A stretch of DNA of 64,000 bases from Lepus europaeus (taxonomy: Eukaryota; Chordata; Mammalia; Lagomorpha; Leporidae): positions 13,493,138 to 13,557,137 of the forward strand of contig NC_084831.1 of NCBI RefSeq assembly GCF_033115175.1, written 5' to 3'. The first letter of the stretch is position 1. Every line of letters starts with the position of its first letter. Both the position numbers and the translations under genes were made by a program. The notes under the pieces are model-generated. The model ran no database searches. It was not told the origin of the DNA and saw only the letters and a program-made list of their open reading frames with translations. Shown in pieces: positions 23,250-34,746 of this stretch.

Positions 23250-23660
23250 TCCAGTGAGAAACATCTCCCCAAATCAGGCTCCTAACTTGTTTAGTGAAAG
23301 TGATGGGGCTGCCCTATTGTGTGCCCAACGCTGTGGCTTGCATGCTGATGTTCCAGGGCTCTGGGCCCTGGATGTTGCCCCTGACGTGTGCCTCTGCCCC
23401 ACTGAAGCTTCTACCAACAAGGTTCCTCCCATGTACTACTTCTCTGGTCCTTAGTTACAGGTGCAAAGTCTGGGTCATGTGTCTCTGATGGATGGAGTTC
23501 AGCCAGGCACCCATGCCCTGGCTGCGAGGGGCTGGAAAAGTGAGCATCTAGAACCATCTACTCCTACTGGGGGGCTCTCCTTCCCACAAGCTCCACAGGA
23601 GGGGGGTTCCCCAAACACAGGAAGAATGACAAGTGTTCACTACACACATCTGAGCACTGG
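23250..23660 (+). mobile_element. L1M 3'-region relic
   Basis: AAAGTCTGGGTCATGTGTCTC, AAAAGTGAGCATCTAGAACC and GGGGTTCCCCAAACACAGG are decayed forms of an ancient L1 3' region, as at 9909-10170. Confidence 0.4.
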
Positions 23661-23664
23661 AGAT

Positions 23665-23947
23665 ACATGATACATACTTTTATTATTTTACAAAAACACT
23701 GTACAAATGAAAAAAGATGAGATAAATGTAAATGCGGGAAAAAGAAAACAAAAAATTCTTCAAGAAAAGGGCATGATGATGGCACCCTAGCTGGCTCGTC
23801 AGTGTTCTTCACTTGCGAACTCAGAATCATGGGAAAACTGAATCTGGATTTAACGTAAACTTGGACGTTGTTCATATTGTGAAGACGGAAAGGGGGAATC
23901 AGGGGTGCTGAAGCCTCATCTGACATAACAGGAAGTTAGTGTTAACC
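23665..23947 (-). other. Candidate minus-strand terminal exon with poly(A) signal
   Basis: Read on the minus strand: an acceptor-like TTTATCTGTTTTAG ending at 23948, 270 bases of non-repetitive sequence, AATAAA (plus 23679-23684), and a GT-rich stretch 30-40 bases further on. An open frame of about 90 codons crosses it, but its protein is not recognised. Could be a lncRNA exon, a retrocopy or chance. Confidence 0.3.
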
Positions 23948-23990
23948 CTAAAACAGATAAATACAAATTAGAGGTGAAATTATACTTACA

Positions 23991-24325
23991 GGGGCTAGCG
24001 TGTGGCATAGCAGGTAAAGCCCCAGCCTGTGACATCAGCAACCCATGTGGGCACTGGTTCTAGTCCCGGCTGCTCCACTTCCCATCCAGCTCCCTGCTAT
24101 GGCCCGGGAAATGCAGCAGAAGATGGCCCAAATCCTTGGGCCCCTTCACCCGCGTGGGAGGCCCAGAGGAAGCTCCTGGCTCCTGGCTTTGGATCGGTGC
24201 AGCTCCGGCCATTGTGGCCATCTGGGAAGTGGACCAGCAGATGGAAGACTCTCTCTCTCTCTCTCTCTCTCTCTCCCCCTCTCTGTAACTCTTTCAAGTA
24301 AATAAATAACCAAATCTTTAAAAAA
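23991..24325 (+). mobile_element. C-repeat SINE, type A
   Basis: Near complete; slight head deletion (GGGGCTAGCGTGTGGC). Confidence 0.95.
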
Positions 24326-24840
24326 GTCATATTTAGAAACTTGGCCATCAATCTGGAAAGCAGCCATGGAAGCGCCAGCGTGTTCTCTGGGGAGTGAGGA
24401 GAGAGGGGCAGGGGAGCTGCTGTTTTTGTTCTTTCAGTGCTTGTTTGGGTCAGGCTGTTACTCCACGTCGCACTAACACGTGAATCCTGGGACTCTCAGT
24501 GGCTCAAGACAGTAGCCAGTCTCCCTCTCAGAGTCCAGGGTGGGTGGCACAGCCCTCTTCATCCTGCAGTCCTGTTGTCGGGGGGCAAGGTCTTTGCAAA
24601 AGGAAGATGTCCCGAGGGGCTGGGCCTGGATGTGGCTCGCTCGCTCCCACGCGCCACCTGCCCAGAACTCACTGACATAACTGAGCTCTGGAGAGTGTGG
24701 TCTTGTCACAGTACCATTTGCTCCATAGAACATTAATAGACTTAATTATTCTGAGCTGTTTCAGAGGTGTGGAAAAATTGGGCAGAAAGTAGAGAGTTTT
24801 AAATATCCCTGCTCCCTCTATTCCCAATGCAATAACTCTT
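24326..24840. other. Unique sequence
   Basis: No gene or repeat recognised. Confidence 0.45.
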
Positions 24841-24903
24841 ATTTTTTTCAAGATTTATTATTTTATTTATTTGCAAGGCAAAGTTCCAGAGAGGAAGAAA
24901 CAC

Positions 24904-24936
<33 letters not shown>

Positions 24937-25214
24937 CAGAGAAAGAGGGAGAAAATCTTCCATCTGTTGGTTCACTCCTGAGATGGCAGCAATGGTCTGG
25001 GCTGGTCCAGGCTGAAGCCAGGAGCCAGGAACTCCATCTGGGTCTCCCACATGGATGGCAGGGGCCCAAGCACTTGGGTCATCTTCTGCTGCTTTCCCGT
25101 GAACATTATCCAGGAGCTGAATCAGAAGTGGAACAGCTGCCACTTTTACCAGTGCTCAGATGGGATGCCAGCATTGCCCACAGGGTCTTAACCCACTGTG
25201 ACACAATGCTGGCC
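24841..25214 (-). mobile_element. C-repeat SINE
   Basis: Full, with a long GA tract at 24905-24950; AATGCTGGCCC head. Confidence 0.95.
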
Positions 25215-25216
25215 CA

Positions 25217-26015
25217 ATAATAATTTATTTTTTCCTTTTTAAAATTTTTATTTTTAAGGAATACAAATTTCATAAGTACAACTTTAGGAACATAGTGATT
25301 CTTCCCACCACACCAGCCCTCCCACCCCTCCTCCTCCTCCCTCTCCCCTTGCCAGACCCATTCTCCATTAAGATTCATTTTCAATTAACTTTGTACACAG
25401 ACCAACTCTATACTAAGTAAGTATTTCAACAATTTGCGTGCGCACACACACACACACCAAACTGTTTGAGAGCTAGTTTTACAGTTAACTCTCATAGTAC
25501 AACTCACGAGGACAGAGGTCCTGCATGGGCAGTTAGTGCACAGTGACTCCTGTTGTTAATTTAACAACACTCTTTTGTATTCTGTCAGTGTCCACCCAAA
25601 ATGAGATACTCTTGAAATGAGATGCCTAGACTATGGAAGCCTTTTGAGTCTACAAATTCCGTCAGTATTTCGACAAGGCCATAAGCAAAGTAGAAGTGCT
25701 CTCCTCCCTTCAGAGAAAAGTACATCCTCCTTTGACGGCCACTTCTTTCCGTTGGGGGCTCTCTCACAGAGACCCTTCATGTAGAACATTTTTTGCCTCA
25801 GTGTCTTGGCTTTCCATGCCTGAAATGTTCTCATGGGCTTTTCAGCCAGACCAGGAAGCCTTAAGGGTTGATTCTGTGGTCAGAGTGTTACTTAAAGCGA
25901 TTGTCATTCTATGAGTCTGCTGTGTGGACTGCTTCCCATGTTGGAACATCCTCTCCTTTCTAATTCTATCTATTATTATTACCAGGCACTTGATCCTATT
26001 TATATTATCATTTTA
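25217..26015 (-). mobile_element. Probable lagomorph L1 3' end
   Basis: T-rich start (antisense A-tail), then low-divergence sequence including GGAACATAGTGATTCTTCCC and a (CA)n run at 25439-25457. It is unlike the old L1M relics and resembles rabbit L1 3' UTR as I remember it. Possible TSD AATAATAAT at both ends. Confidence 0.55.
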
Positions 26016-26326
26016 ATAATAATCCTCTATTTTTAAAACCTTGTTCAGTACCACAGTGTCTGACCCATTCATCCTTCTCCCTATCTCTACCAGGCTCCCT
26101 GGTCCCCTGATAAGCACTGGTCTCACTGTTGTGTTCACGGTTTTGCCTTTTCCAGAATGCCATCCACTTGGAATCATCCAGAAAGCAGCCCTTTCAGAAT
26201 GGCTTCCTCACTTGGCGCTTACGTATCCTCCATGTCTTCTCATGGCTCAGCAGCTCATTTCTTTGCCATCTCCGAATTCCTGTTCCATTGTACAGCTGCC
26301 CGCCGTGTGTCCATCTGCTCACCTAT

Positions 26327-26673
26327 TTTTTTTTTTAATTTTTTTTTGACAGGCAGAGTGGACAGTGAGAGAGAGATAGAGAGAAAGGTCTTCCTTTTTG
26401 CCGTTGGTTCACCCTCCAATGGCCGCCGCGGTAGGCGCGCTGCAGCCGGCGCACCGCGCTGTTCCGATGGCAGGAGCCAGGTGTTTATCCTGGTCTCCCA
26501 TGGTGTGCAGGGCCCAAGCACTTGGGCCATCCTCCACTGCACTCCCTGGCCACAGCAGAGAGCTGGCCTGGAAGAGGGGCAATCGGGACAGGATCGGTGC
26601 CCCGACCGGGACTAGAACCCGGTGTGCCGGCGCCGCAAGGCGGAGGATTAGCCTGTTAAGCCACGGCGCCGGG
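26327..26673 (-). mobile_element. C-repeat SINE, type Y, in L1M
   Basis: TSD CCATCTGCTCACCTATT at 26311-26327 and 26674-26690. Confidence 0.97.
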
Positions 26674-26987
26674 CCATCTGCTCACCTATTGAAGCACATC
26701 TCAGCTGCCTTCAGGTACGGGTGATCATGAAATAAGCTGCTATACACACCCCCCACGTGCAGGTTTCTGGATGGACATGTTTTCAACTCTTTGAGTAACA
26801 ACTCAGGAGTGATTGCTGGGTGGTATGGTAAGGCTACGTTTCACTTTGTAAGAAATTGCCAAACTTTCTCCCAGTTGGCTGGACCATTTTGCATTACCAC
26901 CCGCAATGAGGGAGAGTTTCTGCTGATCCGCATCCTAGCCTGCATCACCAGTGTTTTGGATGTGCTTATTTGTCAACTGTCTTCTTT

Positions 26988-27334
26988 TTTTAAAGATTTA
27001 TTTTTTATTTGAAGGGCAGAATAAGAGAGAGAGAGAGAGACAGAGAGAGAGAGAGACAGAGACAGAGAGAGAATGTTTTGTCTGCTGATTCACTCTCCAA
27101 ATGGCCCCAGTGACCAGGGCTGAGCCAGGCCAAAGTCAAGACCAGGAACTCCACCCAGGTCTCCCATGTAGCTGGCAGGGGCTCAAGCAGTTGGGCCTTC
27201 TTCTATTGCTTTTTCAGGTGCATTAGCAGGGAGCTGGACCTGAAGTAGAGCAGCTGGACTCAAACTGGAATTCCGATATGGGATGCTTGTGCGCCACATG
27301 GCGTTTTGACCAGCTGTGCCGCACGGCCAGCCCC
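26988..27334 (-). mobile_element. C-repeat SINE in L1M
   Basis: Full length with a GA tract at 27025-27073 and CACGGCCAGCCCC head. Confidence 0.94.
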
Positions 27335-27519
27335 GTCCATCTTCCTCTTTGGTGAGGTGTCTAGTCAGATCTTTTTGCCCACATTTTTGTTTGCTGGGTT
27401 ATTTTCTTGTTGCTGGGGTTTGAGAGTTCTTCTACATGTTTGGATGCAAGTCCTTCATCAGATACATATTTTACAAATGTTTTCTCCCAGCCTGTGGCTT
27501 GTACAGGGTGAGCATGCCT

Positions 27520-27815
27520 AATCCAAAGATTGAAATGCTCCAAAAATCTGAGAGTTTTTGAAAGTTGATGTGACGCCACCAACAACTTGATGTAATGGGT
27601 CACAGCCAAGACACAGGCATGCTGCGAGGCCTGTGACAGAGCACCTTTGGGCTGCATCTATAAGGTGCATATGAGATACAAATGAATTTCATGCTTAGAC
27701 TTGGCTCTTATTCTCAAGGTATCTCCATATGTATATGAAAATATTCCAAAGCCACAAAACATTGAAATCCAAAATACTTCTGGTCCCAAGAATATCTGCT
27801 AAGAAGATATTCAAC
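27520..27815. mobile_element. Tigger/MER2-like DNA transposon relic in L1M
   Basis: Imperfect inverted ends (ATCCAAAGATTGAAATGCTCC on the left; AAATACTTCTGGTCCCAAG on the right) and a middle GAATTTCATGCTTAGACTTGG typical of a pogo/Tigger-type MITE. Family name uncertain. Confidence 0.5.
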
Positions 27816-27880
27816 CTGTTTTTTTTTCTTTTTCCTAATACTGTCTTTCACCAAAAAGTAAGTAGTTTTTCAATTTTTTG

Positions 27881-28195
27881 GTAAGATTTATTTATTTGAA
27901 AAGCAGAGCATCAGAGGGAGAGAGAGTGAGGGAGGAAGGGGAGGGGAGGGAGAGGGAGAAGGAGAAGGAGAGAGGGATCTTCCATCCATTAGTTTACTCT
28001 CCAAATGGCCGCACCAGACAGAGCTGGACCAGGTGGAAGCCAGGAGGGCTCCCATGTGGGTGCAGGGCCCACGCACTTTAGCCATTGTCTGCTGCTTTCC
28101 CAGGCACACTCACAGGAAGCTGAATTGGAAGCAGTGTAGTAGGGACTTGAACAGCGTCACCAACAGCAGCTTAGCCCTCGGGGTCACATTCTGGC
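27881..28195 (-). mobile_element. C-repeat SINE in L1M
   Basis: GGGA/GAAGGA-rich purine tract (27914-27975) and shortened middle. Confidence 0.9.
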
Positions 28196-28287
28196 CTGCG
28201 TGAGGTCGTTTTCTGGGTACATTTTTCTTGTGTGTGGATGCTGAGTTGTTCCAGCACTGATTGTTCACCAGGCTGTTCTTGGAATGA

Positions 28288-28592
28288 GATACCAGCACGG
28301 CTGTTACACTGCTCGGGGCACCAGCAGCCCATGTCCGGTGCCTGGGTGTGAGCCCCACTCTGCTTCTGACCCAGCTTCCTGCTAACGCCCTGGGAGGCAG
28401 CAGGTGGTGGCTCAAACACCTGGGTCCCTGCCACCCACATGGGAGAACAGATTGAGTTCTGAACTCTTGGCTTCAGCCTGGCCCAGCCTTTTGGCATTTG
28501 GAAAGTGAACCAATGGATAGAAGATCTCCCTCTCGTTCTCTGTATCTCTCCCTTCTCTCTTTGAAATAAATAAACAAATAAATAAATATTTT
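28288..28592 (+). mobile_element. C-repeat SINE, type O, in L1M
   Basis: CCCTGGGAGGCAGCAGGTGG body and a long (AAATA)n tail. Confidence 0.92.
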
Positions 28593-28744
28593 ATAGACTA
28601 TTCTTTCTCCATTGAATTGTCTTTCTCAAATATGGTTTAACTATGTTTATGGGGGTCTGTTTCTGGGTTCTCTATCTTGTTCCACTGATCTCATTGTCTG
28701 TTCTTTCGCCAGTACCCTCTCTGGTTTTTTTGTTTTGTTTTGTT

Positions 28745-29100
28745 TTTACAAAAGACTTATTTATTTTATTTGAAAGGCAGAGTTCCAGAGAGAAGAAGAG
28801 ACAGAGAGAGAAAGTGAGATCTTCCATCTGCTGGTTCATGATCCAAATGGCTGCCACAGCCAAGGCTAGGCCCGGCTGAAGCCAGGAGCCAGGAGCTTCA
28901 TGCGGGTCTCCCACATGGGTGGCAGTGGCCATCTTGGGCCATCTTCCCATCTTCCACTGCTTTCCCAGGTGCATTAACAGGGAGCTGGATTGGAAGTGGG
29001 GTCGCTAGACTTGAACTGGATCTAGGATGACGGCATCACAAGCGGAGGATGCCAGTGCCACAGGCGGAGGATTAACCTACTGTGCCACAGCGCTGGTCCC
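28745..29100 (-). mobile_element. C-repeat SINE in L1M
   Basis: Contains two small internal duplications: the GGCCATCTT(GG)/CCATCTTCC segment near 28928 and the GCGGAGGAT segment at 29042 and 29064. Confidence 0.93.
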
Positions 29101-29330
29101 AGACCTGACAATTTTAACATTGATTCTTCCTCTCTGTGAACATGAAGGGTCTCTCCACTGGTTTAATGTTTCTTTGATTTCTTTCATCAGAATTTTGTGG
29201 TTTGTAGTGGCTTTTCTGGCTGCTCTTTGTGAATGTTATTGTGTTTGCTTTTTTATTTTTTTAGTTTGCTGTTCCATTTTTAACTTGAAATTCCAATCGT
29301 TGGCACAGAGAGGAAAAACTGACCTTCTAT

Positions 29331-29748
29331 ATCAGCCTTCCTTGCTACCGTTGCTGGTTGCTTCCAGCGGTGCTGTTGATGTCAACTGGGATTTTCTTTG
29401 CAGCAACCAGGCCACCCGAGAACAGAGGGAGTTTCCCCTTCCTTCCCAATCTCCGTGTTTTATCCAACAGCTTTATCCCGTGCCTAAAATGTTCAATGAT
29501 AAAAACTGGAAGATACCACGGAAGGGCACCTGGAAAGCTGCTGTCTAAGGGGCTCTGTCGCAAGACACAGAAATGCAAGTCCATGGACCTCCATTCCCTG
29601 TGCTTCAAAAGCTAGTGGGCTTACAGGCAGCGCCAACATTGGGTGAGGCTGTGGACCTGGAGTGCTTGTGCCCTGGGCAGAAATGTAAAGTGGAGCAGCC
29701 GCTGTGCACAGCTAGAGTATGGAGGTTCTTTGAAAACTTACCAGTGCA
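29331..29748. other. Unique or very decayed sequence
   Basis: May continue the L1M. No exon recognised. Confidence 0.4.
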
Positions 29749-30060
29749 GGGGGTCTGGCACTGTGGTACAGTGGGTTAAAGCCCTGGCCTGCTGTGTCGG
29801 CATCCCATACGGGTGCCAGTTCAGCTGCTCCATTTCCAATCCAGCTCCCTGCTAATGGCCTGGGAAAGCCACAGAAGATGGCCTAAGTGCTTGAACCCCT
29901 GCACCCGCGTGGAAGACCCAGAGGCTCCTGGCTTTGGACTGGCCTAGCTCCGGCCTTTGCTGTCATTTAGAGAGTGAACCAGCAGATGGAAGATTCTCTC
30001 TCTCTCTCTGTAACTCTGCTTTTCAAATAAATAAAGCTTTAAAAAAAAATTTTTTTTTTA
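29749..30060 (+). mobile_element. C-repeat SINE, type A
   Basis: Small deletions at the B-box and after the middle; tail AAATAAATAAAGCTTT. Confidence 0.94.
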
Positions 30061-30957
30061 AAAAGGGTTTATATCAGATCACAAAAGCAAAGTCCATTAA
30101 ACTGTTATGGCTTTCAGATGGCTTAAGATGAGAGAAAGAATTGTCTCATAAATTTGGAAAGCAACAATAAAGCAGCAAGTCTCCCAAACACGTGGCTACC
30201 ATCACGGGCTCTCATCAGCGCCTGCGGCCCTAGTTCATTAACCTTAGTTCTGCTGGCTCTGAGCCGATGTGTCGTGGAGCCATCAGCTCCGTACCTGCTC
30301 CTGAAAGGCTGACTCTTCCCTGGTACAGTCTGCCCGTTGTCTCGGCGCCGCAGCTCATCTTGGAAGTGCTGGTTGCAGCCCTCCACCAGCGGCAGATCTG
30401 ACGCCGCCTCCCCGGAGCAAACAGCCACCGTGGCCTGTGGCTTCCAGCAGCAAGCCTCAGAGACACCGCGATGACAGCTCCTCGATGTGGCCGTGGTCAC
30501 CTTCTCACTGATCAGTGTGCCGCGGGAGCGGTCTGAGGAGCCCGCCTAACCAGAGGACGAGGAAATCCGGTTGTTCCCCGGGGCCTCAAAACAAAGCTCA
30601 CAAAACCATTCCAAAAAGAACAGAGTTTAGACCAAGTATCTCTGACGATCATGATCGAGTCTATCTGCAGAGAAGTCAGTGAACGTTACCCCTGGTTCCT
30701 AAAAACAAAGAAACAGAATTTGTAGAAGTGGGGAGGAATGTTGAGCTAGAACATATAAAAATATTAATTTTTTTTTTGGCACCAAGAATATCAAGCAAAG
30801 GGATTCAGGAAGCCAGGAGAAGAACCTAGAACCTGGAGCTGTCTGCAGGTGTCAGGTCTACAGTGAGACGGGTGGACATCCCCCTCCTGATCCGGGGCCT
30901 GGCCGCCCTAGATTCAAATTAAAGAAGGAAGACTGCAGTGAGCACACATCCTTCTTT
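30061..30957. other. Repeat-free block containing a CpG-rich core
   Basis: The core at 30190-30590 has about 27 CpG in 400 bases by hand count, near the expected frequency and far above surrounding DNA. A minus-strand open frame of 125 codons covers 30123-30500 but resembles no protein I know. Could be a promoter, a CpG-rich exon or an old retrocopy. Confidence 0.45.
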
Positions 30958-31027
30958 CTTCTAAAAAAAAATTGATTGATTTAGTCGAGAACCAGAGTGT
31001 CACAGAGAGAGAGAAAAGGGATGGGTG

Positions 31028-31067
<40 letters not shown>

Positions 31068-31397
31068 AAGGGGGGGAGGTCAGAGAGAGACAGAGAGTAA
31101 GAGAGAGCGAGAGTGAGAGAGAGAGAGAGAGAGAATCTTCCATCCAATGGTTCACTCCTCAGATGGCCACAACAGCCGGTGCTGTGCTGATCCGAGGCCA
31201 GGAACCAGGAGCTTCTACTGGGTCTCCCACATGGGTGCAGGGGCCCAAGCACTAGAGTCATCTTCCACTGCTTTCCCAGGCCATAGCAGAGAGCTGGATC
31301 GGAAATGGAGCAGCCAGGTCTCGAACCAGCGTCCATATGGAATGCCAACACTACAGGCGGCAGCTTTACCCGCTACGCCAGAGCAACTGGCCCAACA
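30958..31397 (-). mobile_element. C-repeat SINE, type A, with expanded GA tract
   Basis: Full body. The purine tract at 31000-31135 is about three times the usual length. Confidence 0.94.
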
Positions 31398-31421
31398 ACT
31401 AACTTTAAAAAGAGAAAAGGT

Positions 31422-31755
31422 GGGGCTATTATTGTGTGCAGCGGGTTTAGCGGAAGCCTGCAAAGCCAGCATTCCGTATCAGAGCACCGGTTCGAGTCCC
31501 AGCTGCTCCACTTGGATCTACAGTCCTGTTCATGCACTTGGGAAGGCAGCAGAAGATGGCCTGAGTGCTTAGGCCGCTGCCATGCATGTGGGAGACCTGG
31601 ATGGAGTTCTTGGCTTCTGGCCTCCTCTTGGCCCAGCCCTGGTCATTTGGGGAGTGAACCAGTGGGTGTAAGATCTCTCTCTCTCTCACACTCTTGATGT
31701 AAGATCTCTCTCTCTCTCTCTCTAACTCTGCCTTCCAAATAATTTTTTAAAAAAA
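31422..31755 (+). mobile_element. C-repeat SINE
   Basis: Tail region carries a duplicated TGTAAGATCTCTCTCTC segment (31666 and 31697). Confidence 0.92.
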
Positions 31756-31920
31756 GATATCTTGAAAGTTTTATTTATTTACTTTTCCAGTCATTATTGA
31801 GGATCCAATTTGGGAAGGCAAAAATTAGAAAAGTTGCCAGGGGAGAGTTGGACCTTTGATTAACACGGGATCTTGGGTAGCTGCCATAGTGACAACAGAG
31901 CACTTACGAATGAACAAAGT

Positions 31921-32205
31921 AGGGTTTGGCACTGTGGTGCTGGCATCCCATATGGGCGCTGGCTCCAGTCCTGGCTACTTCACTTCCAATCCAGCTCCCT
32001 GCTAATATTTTTGGGAAAGGAGCAGAAGATGGCACGTGGTTGGGCCCTTGCATCCACGTGGGAAACCCAGAAGAAGCTCCTGGCTTTGGCCTGGCCCAGT
32101 CCTGGCCATTACAACCATTTGGGGAGCGAACCATCAGATGGAAGATCTCTCTCCCTCTCTCTCCGCAACTCTGCCTTTCAAGTAAGTAAAATAAATCTTT
32201 AAAAC
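31921..32205 (+). mobile_element. C-repeat SINE
   Basis: Head deletion removes the A-box region (GGTTTGGCACTGTGGTGCTGG); rest intact. Confidence 0.93.
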
Positions 32206-32218
32206 AAAAAGAGAGAGC

Positions 32219-32532
32219 AGGGGCTGGCATAGTAGGCTAAGCATCCACCTGCAGCATTAGCATTCCACATGGGTGGTGGTTCGAGTCCCAGCTGCTCCTC
32301 TTCCCATCCAGCTCTCTGCTATGGCCTGGGAAAGCAATAGAAGGTGGCCCAAGAGCTTGGGCCCCTGCACCCATGTGGGAGACACAAGAGAAGCTCCTGT
32401 CTCCTGGCTTTGAATCAGCCCAGCTCTGGCTGTTGTGGCCATTTGGGGAGTGAACCAGCAGATGGAAGACCTTTCTGTCTCTCCTTTTCTCTGTCTGTAA
32501 CTCTACCTCTCAATAAATAAATAAATAAAAAT
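32219..32532 (+). mobile_element. C-repeat SINE, type A
   Basis: Follows the previous copy by 14 bases; head slightly shortened; tail (AATA)n. Confidence 0.95.
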
Positions 32533-32668
32533 GGAAAAAGTGGGTGAGAAAGTTGTGAAGAGCGTCAGCTCTTTTGAAAGTGAAGACTCATGTGTTCTTT
32601 CCCCTTAAATAATCAAAGCTGTAAGAAAATCAAAATAAATCACAGAAATAATTAAGATAGGGGGTCTT

Positions 32669-32981
32669 GGGGCCGGTCCTGCGGTGCAGCGGGTTAAGCT
32701 ACCGCCTTGCAGTGCCAGCATCCCATATGGGTGCCAGTTCAAGTCCTGGCTGCTCCATTACTAAACCTAGCTTCCCTATTAAAGAAGCAGCAGAAGATGG
32801 CCCAAGTGCTTGGGCCCCTGCACCCACGTGGGAGACCTGGAAGAAGCTCCTGGCTCCTGGCTGCTGGCTTCAGCCTGGCCCAGCCCCGACTGTTGCAGTC
32901 ATTTGTGGAGTGAACCATTGGATGGAAGACCTCTCTCTCTCTCTCTCTGTAACTTTGCCTTTCAAATAAAGAAAATAAATC

Positions 32982-33012
<31 letters not shown>

Positions 33013-33352
33013 GGCAGAGTGGATAGTGAGAGAGAGAGACAGAGAGAAAGGTTTTCCTTTTTTGCTGTTGGTTCACCCTCCAATGGCCGCTGTGGCTGGC
33101 ACATCTCGCTGATTCGAAGCCAGGAGCCAGGTGCTTCTCCTGGTCTCCCATGGGGTGCAGGGCCCAAGCACTTGGGCCATCCTCCACTGCCTTCCCGGGC
33201 CACAGCAGAGAGCTGGACTGGAAGAGGGGCAACCGGGACAGAATCCAGCGCCCTGACCGGGACTAGAACCCGGTGTGCTGGCGCCGCAAGGTGGAGGATT
33301 AGCCTGTTAAGCCACGGCGCCGACCAGAAAATAAATCTTTAAAAAAAAAAAA
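32669..33352 (+). mobile_element. C-repeat SINE, interrupted in its tail
   Basis: Body at 32669-32982, tail end at 33327-33352; split by a type Y copy. Confidence 0.94.
32983..33326 (-). mobile_element. C-repeat SINE, type Y, nested
   Basis: TSD GAAAATAAATCTTT at 32971-32984 and 33327-33340, inside the tail of the preceding SINE. Confidence 0.97.
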
Positions 33353-33412
33353 GCTATCGAGTCTTTGCTAGATGAGGCCAGTTCAGAAAGGCTGTGGGCA
33401 CTGGGATTAGAA

Positions 33413-33722
33413 GGGGCAGGCGTTTGGCACAGCGACTAAGCTGCTGTTGGAGCACCAGCGTCCTGTAGCAGAGAGCCCGAGTCTGAGTGCTGGCTCTGCC
33501 CCTGACTCAGCCTCCTGCCAGTGTGCACCCCGGGACACAGCAGCTGGTGGCTCAAGTAGTTGGGGCCCTACCACCCGCATGGGAGGCCCAGATGGAGTTC
33601 CAGACTCCCAGCTTGGGCTCGGTCCAGTCCTGGCTGTTGTGAGCATCTAGGGAATCAGCAGACAGATGATCTCCCTCTGTCTCTGCCTCTCTCTCTCTCT
33701 GCCTTTCAAATAAGTTCTTAAA
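33413..33722 (+). mobile_element. C-repeat SINE, type O
   Basis: GGGGCAGGCGTTTGGCACAGC head; CTTTCAAATAAGTTCTTAAAA tail. Confidence 0.93.
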
Positions 33723-33734
33723 AATTAAATATAT

Positions 33735-33820
33735 TTTTTAAATGATAACTATTTTGGTACAAAATTTTTAAATGTATGCAGCCATAATACACATTGTCTG
33801 AGCTTTGGGAATTTCCCACG
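33735..33820 (+). mobile_element. Mariner-like element fragment
   Basis: ACTATTTTGGTACAAAATTT, CATAATACACATTGTC and GAGCTTTGGGAATTTCCC follow the right half of this MITE. Confidence 0.45.
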
Positions 33821-34650
33821 ATATATACGAGCACAGAGAAAGCAAAGAAGCTTTCCTCTTGCAGGTGGCGGCGGCAGTCAGGGAAGAAGCCTTCTAGAAG
33901 TCCCACCCATCCCCTGCCTCCTTTCCACACTCAGCAATGGCGAATGAAGGCGAGTGAGATTCACTTTCCAAGTTTTACCTTTTATTAATGCGGTTTTCTA
34001 TTTTGGAGAAATTGACACTGGGGCACAAGATTTCTCTTCAGCTCATGGGGCGTACGAGGCCAAAACAATGTCCTATTAATCCTAATATGTCACTGATGTT
34101 AACACGAAATGGGTGCAGCATTTTTACCTTTAGAGGCATTAATCAGTCAATAGCTAAAAAGTTTCCTAATTTCAAATTCCAATGTGGTTAACATTTGACA
34201 GTCATAATCCGTGGAAACAAACAATTCCCTAGAGTATAAAGGGATCCAGAGACCAAAACAAAACAAGACGCTGAGGACTCGCTCACACGCACGCTCCTCT
34301 TTCTCAGTCGCTGCCGCTCCTAGCGCCATCTCAGCTTCTCACACTGATTTCTGTTTTTAACTAAAGTTTACTTTTTACCAAAGCAACTAACTTCTATTTT
34401 GCAGATCATACTGGGCCACGAGGCGGTAGTTAATTAAGACCTGTCTGTGTTACCTAAGTATTGTAGCTGAGCAGCAATGCTTCAAACATCTCTTTTAAAC
34501 CTTTTAAAAATGTCTGTTAGCATAACCCAAAGTACAGTCTTTATGTAGCATATAAGCAGAAGTACAAAAACTTAAACTTGTGTTTAGTAAACAATGTTTC
34601 AGTATCCTTACCTAAAAAGTAAGTTAGAAATTATGATGCATCAGAAATTA
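33821..34650. other. AT-rich unique sequence, conserved-element candidate
   Basis: No repeat recognised in over 800 bases amid dense SINEs; rich in TAAT-type words (ATTAATCAGTCAATAG, TAGTTAATTAAGACC). No exon seen. The same kind of sequence resumes at 35015-35282. Confidence 0.4.
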
Positions 34651-34706
34651 TTTTTTTAAAGGTTTACTTATTTATTTGAAAGTCAGAGTTACACACAGAG
34701 AGAAGG

Positions 34707-34746
<40 letters not shown>

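Larger units (their letters stand above)
26016..29330 (-). mobile_element. Ancient L1M, minus strand, broken by six insertions
   Basis: L1 3' to 5' order is kept across fragments: 26016-26326 (TTTTCCAGAATGCCATCCAC), 26674-26987 (TGTAAGAAATTGCCAAACTT), 27335-27519 (TCTTTTGCCCACATTTTTG), 27815-27880, 28196-28287, 28593-28744 (TTCTTTCTCCATTGAATTG) and 29101-29330 (ORF2 region). No open reading frame survives. The gaps are later insertions. Confidence 0.8.

Noticed and set aside
30123..30500. Minus-strand 125-codon frame as a protein gene
   Set aside because: No similarity to a protein I know and no clear splice sites; kept only as part of the CpG-rich finding.
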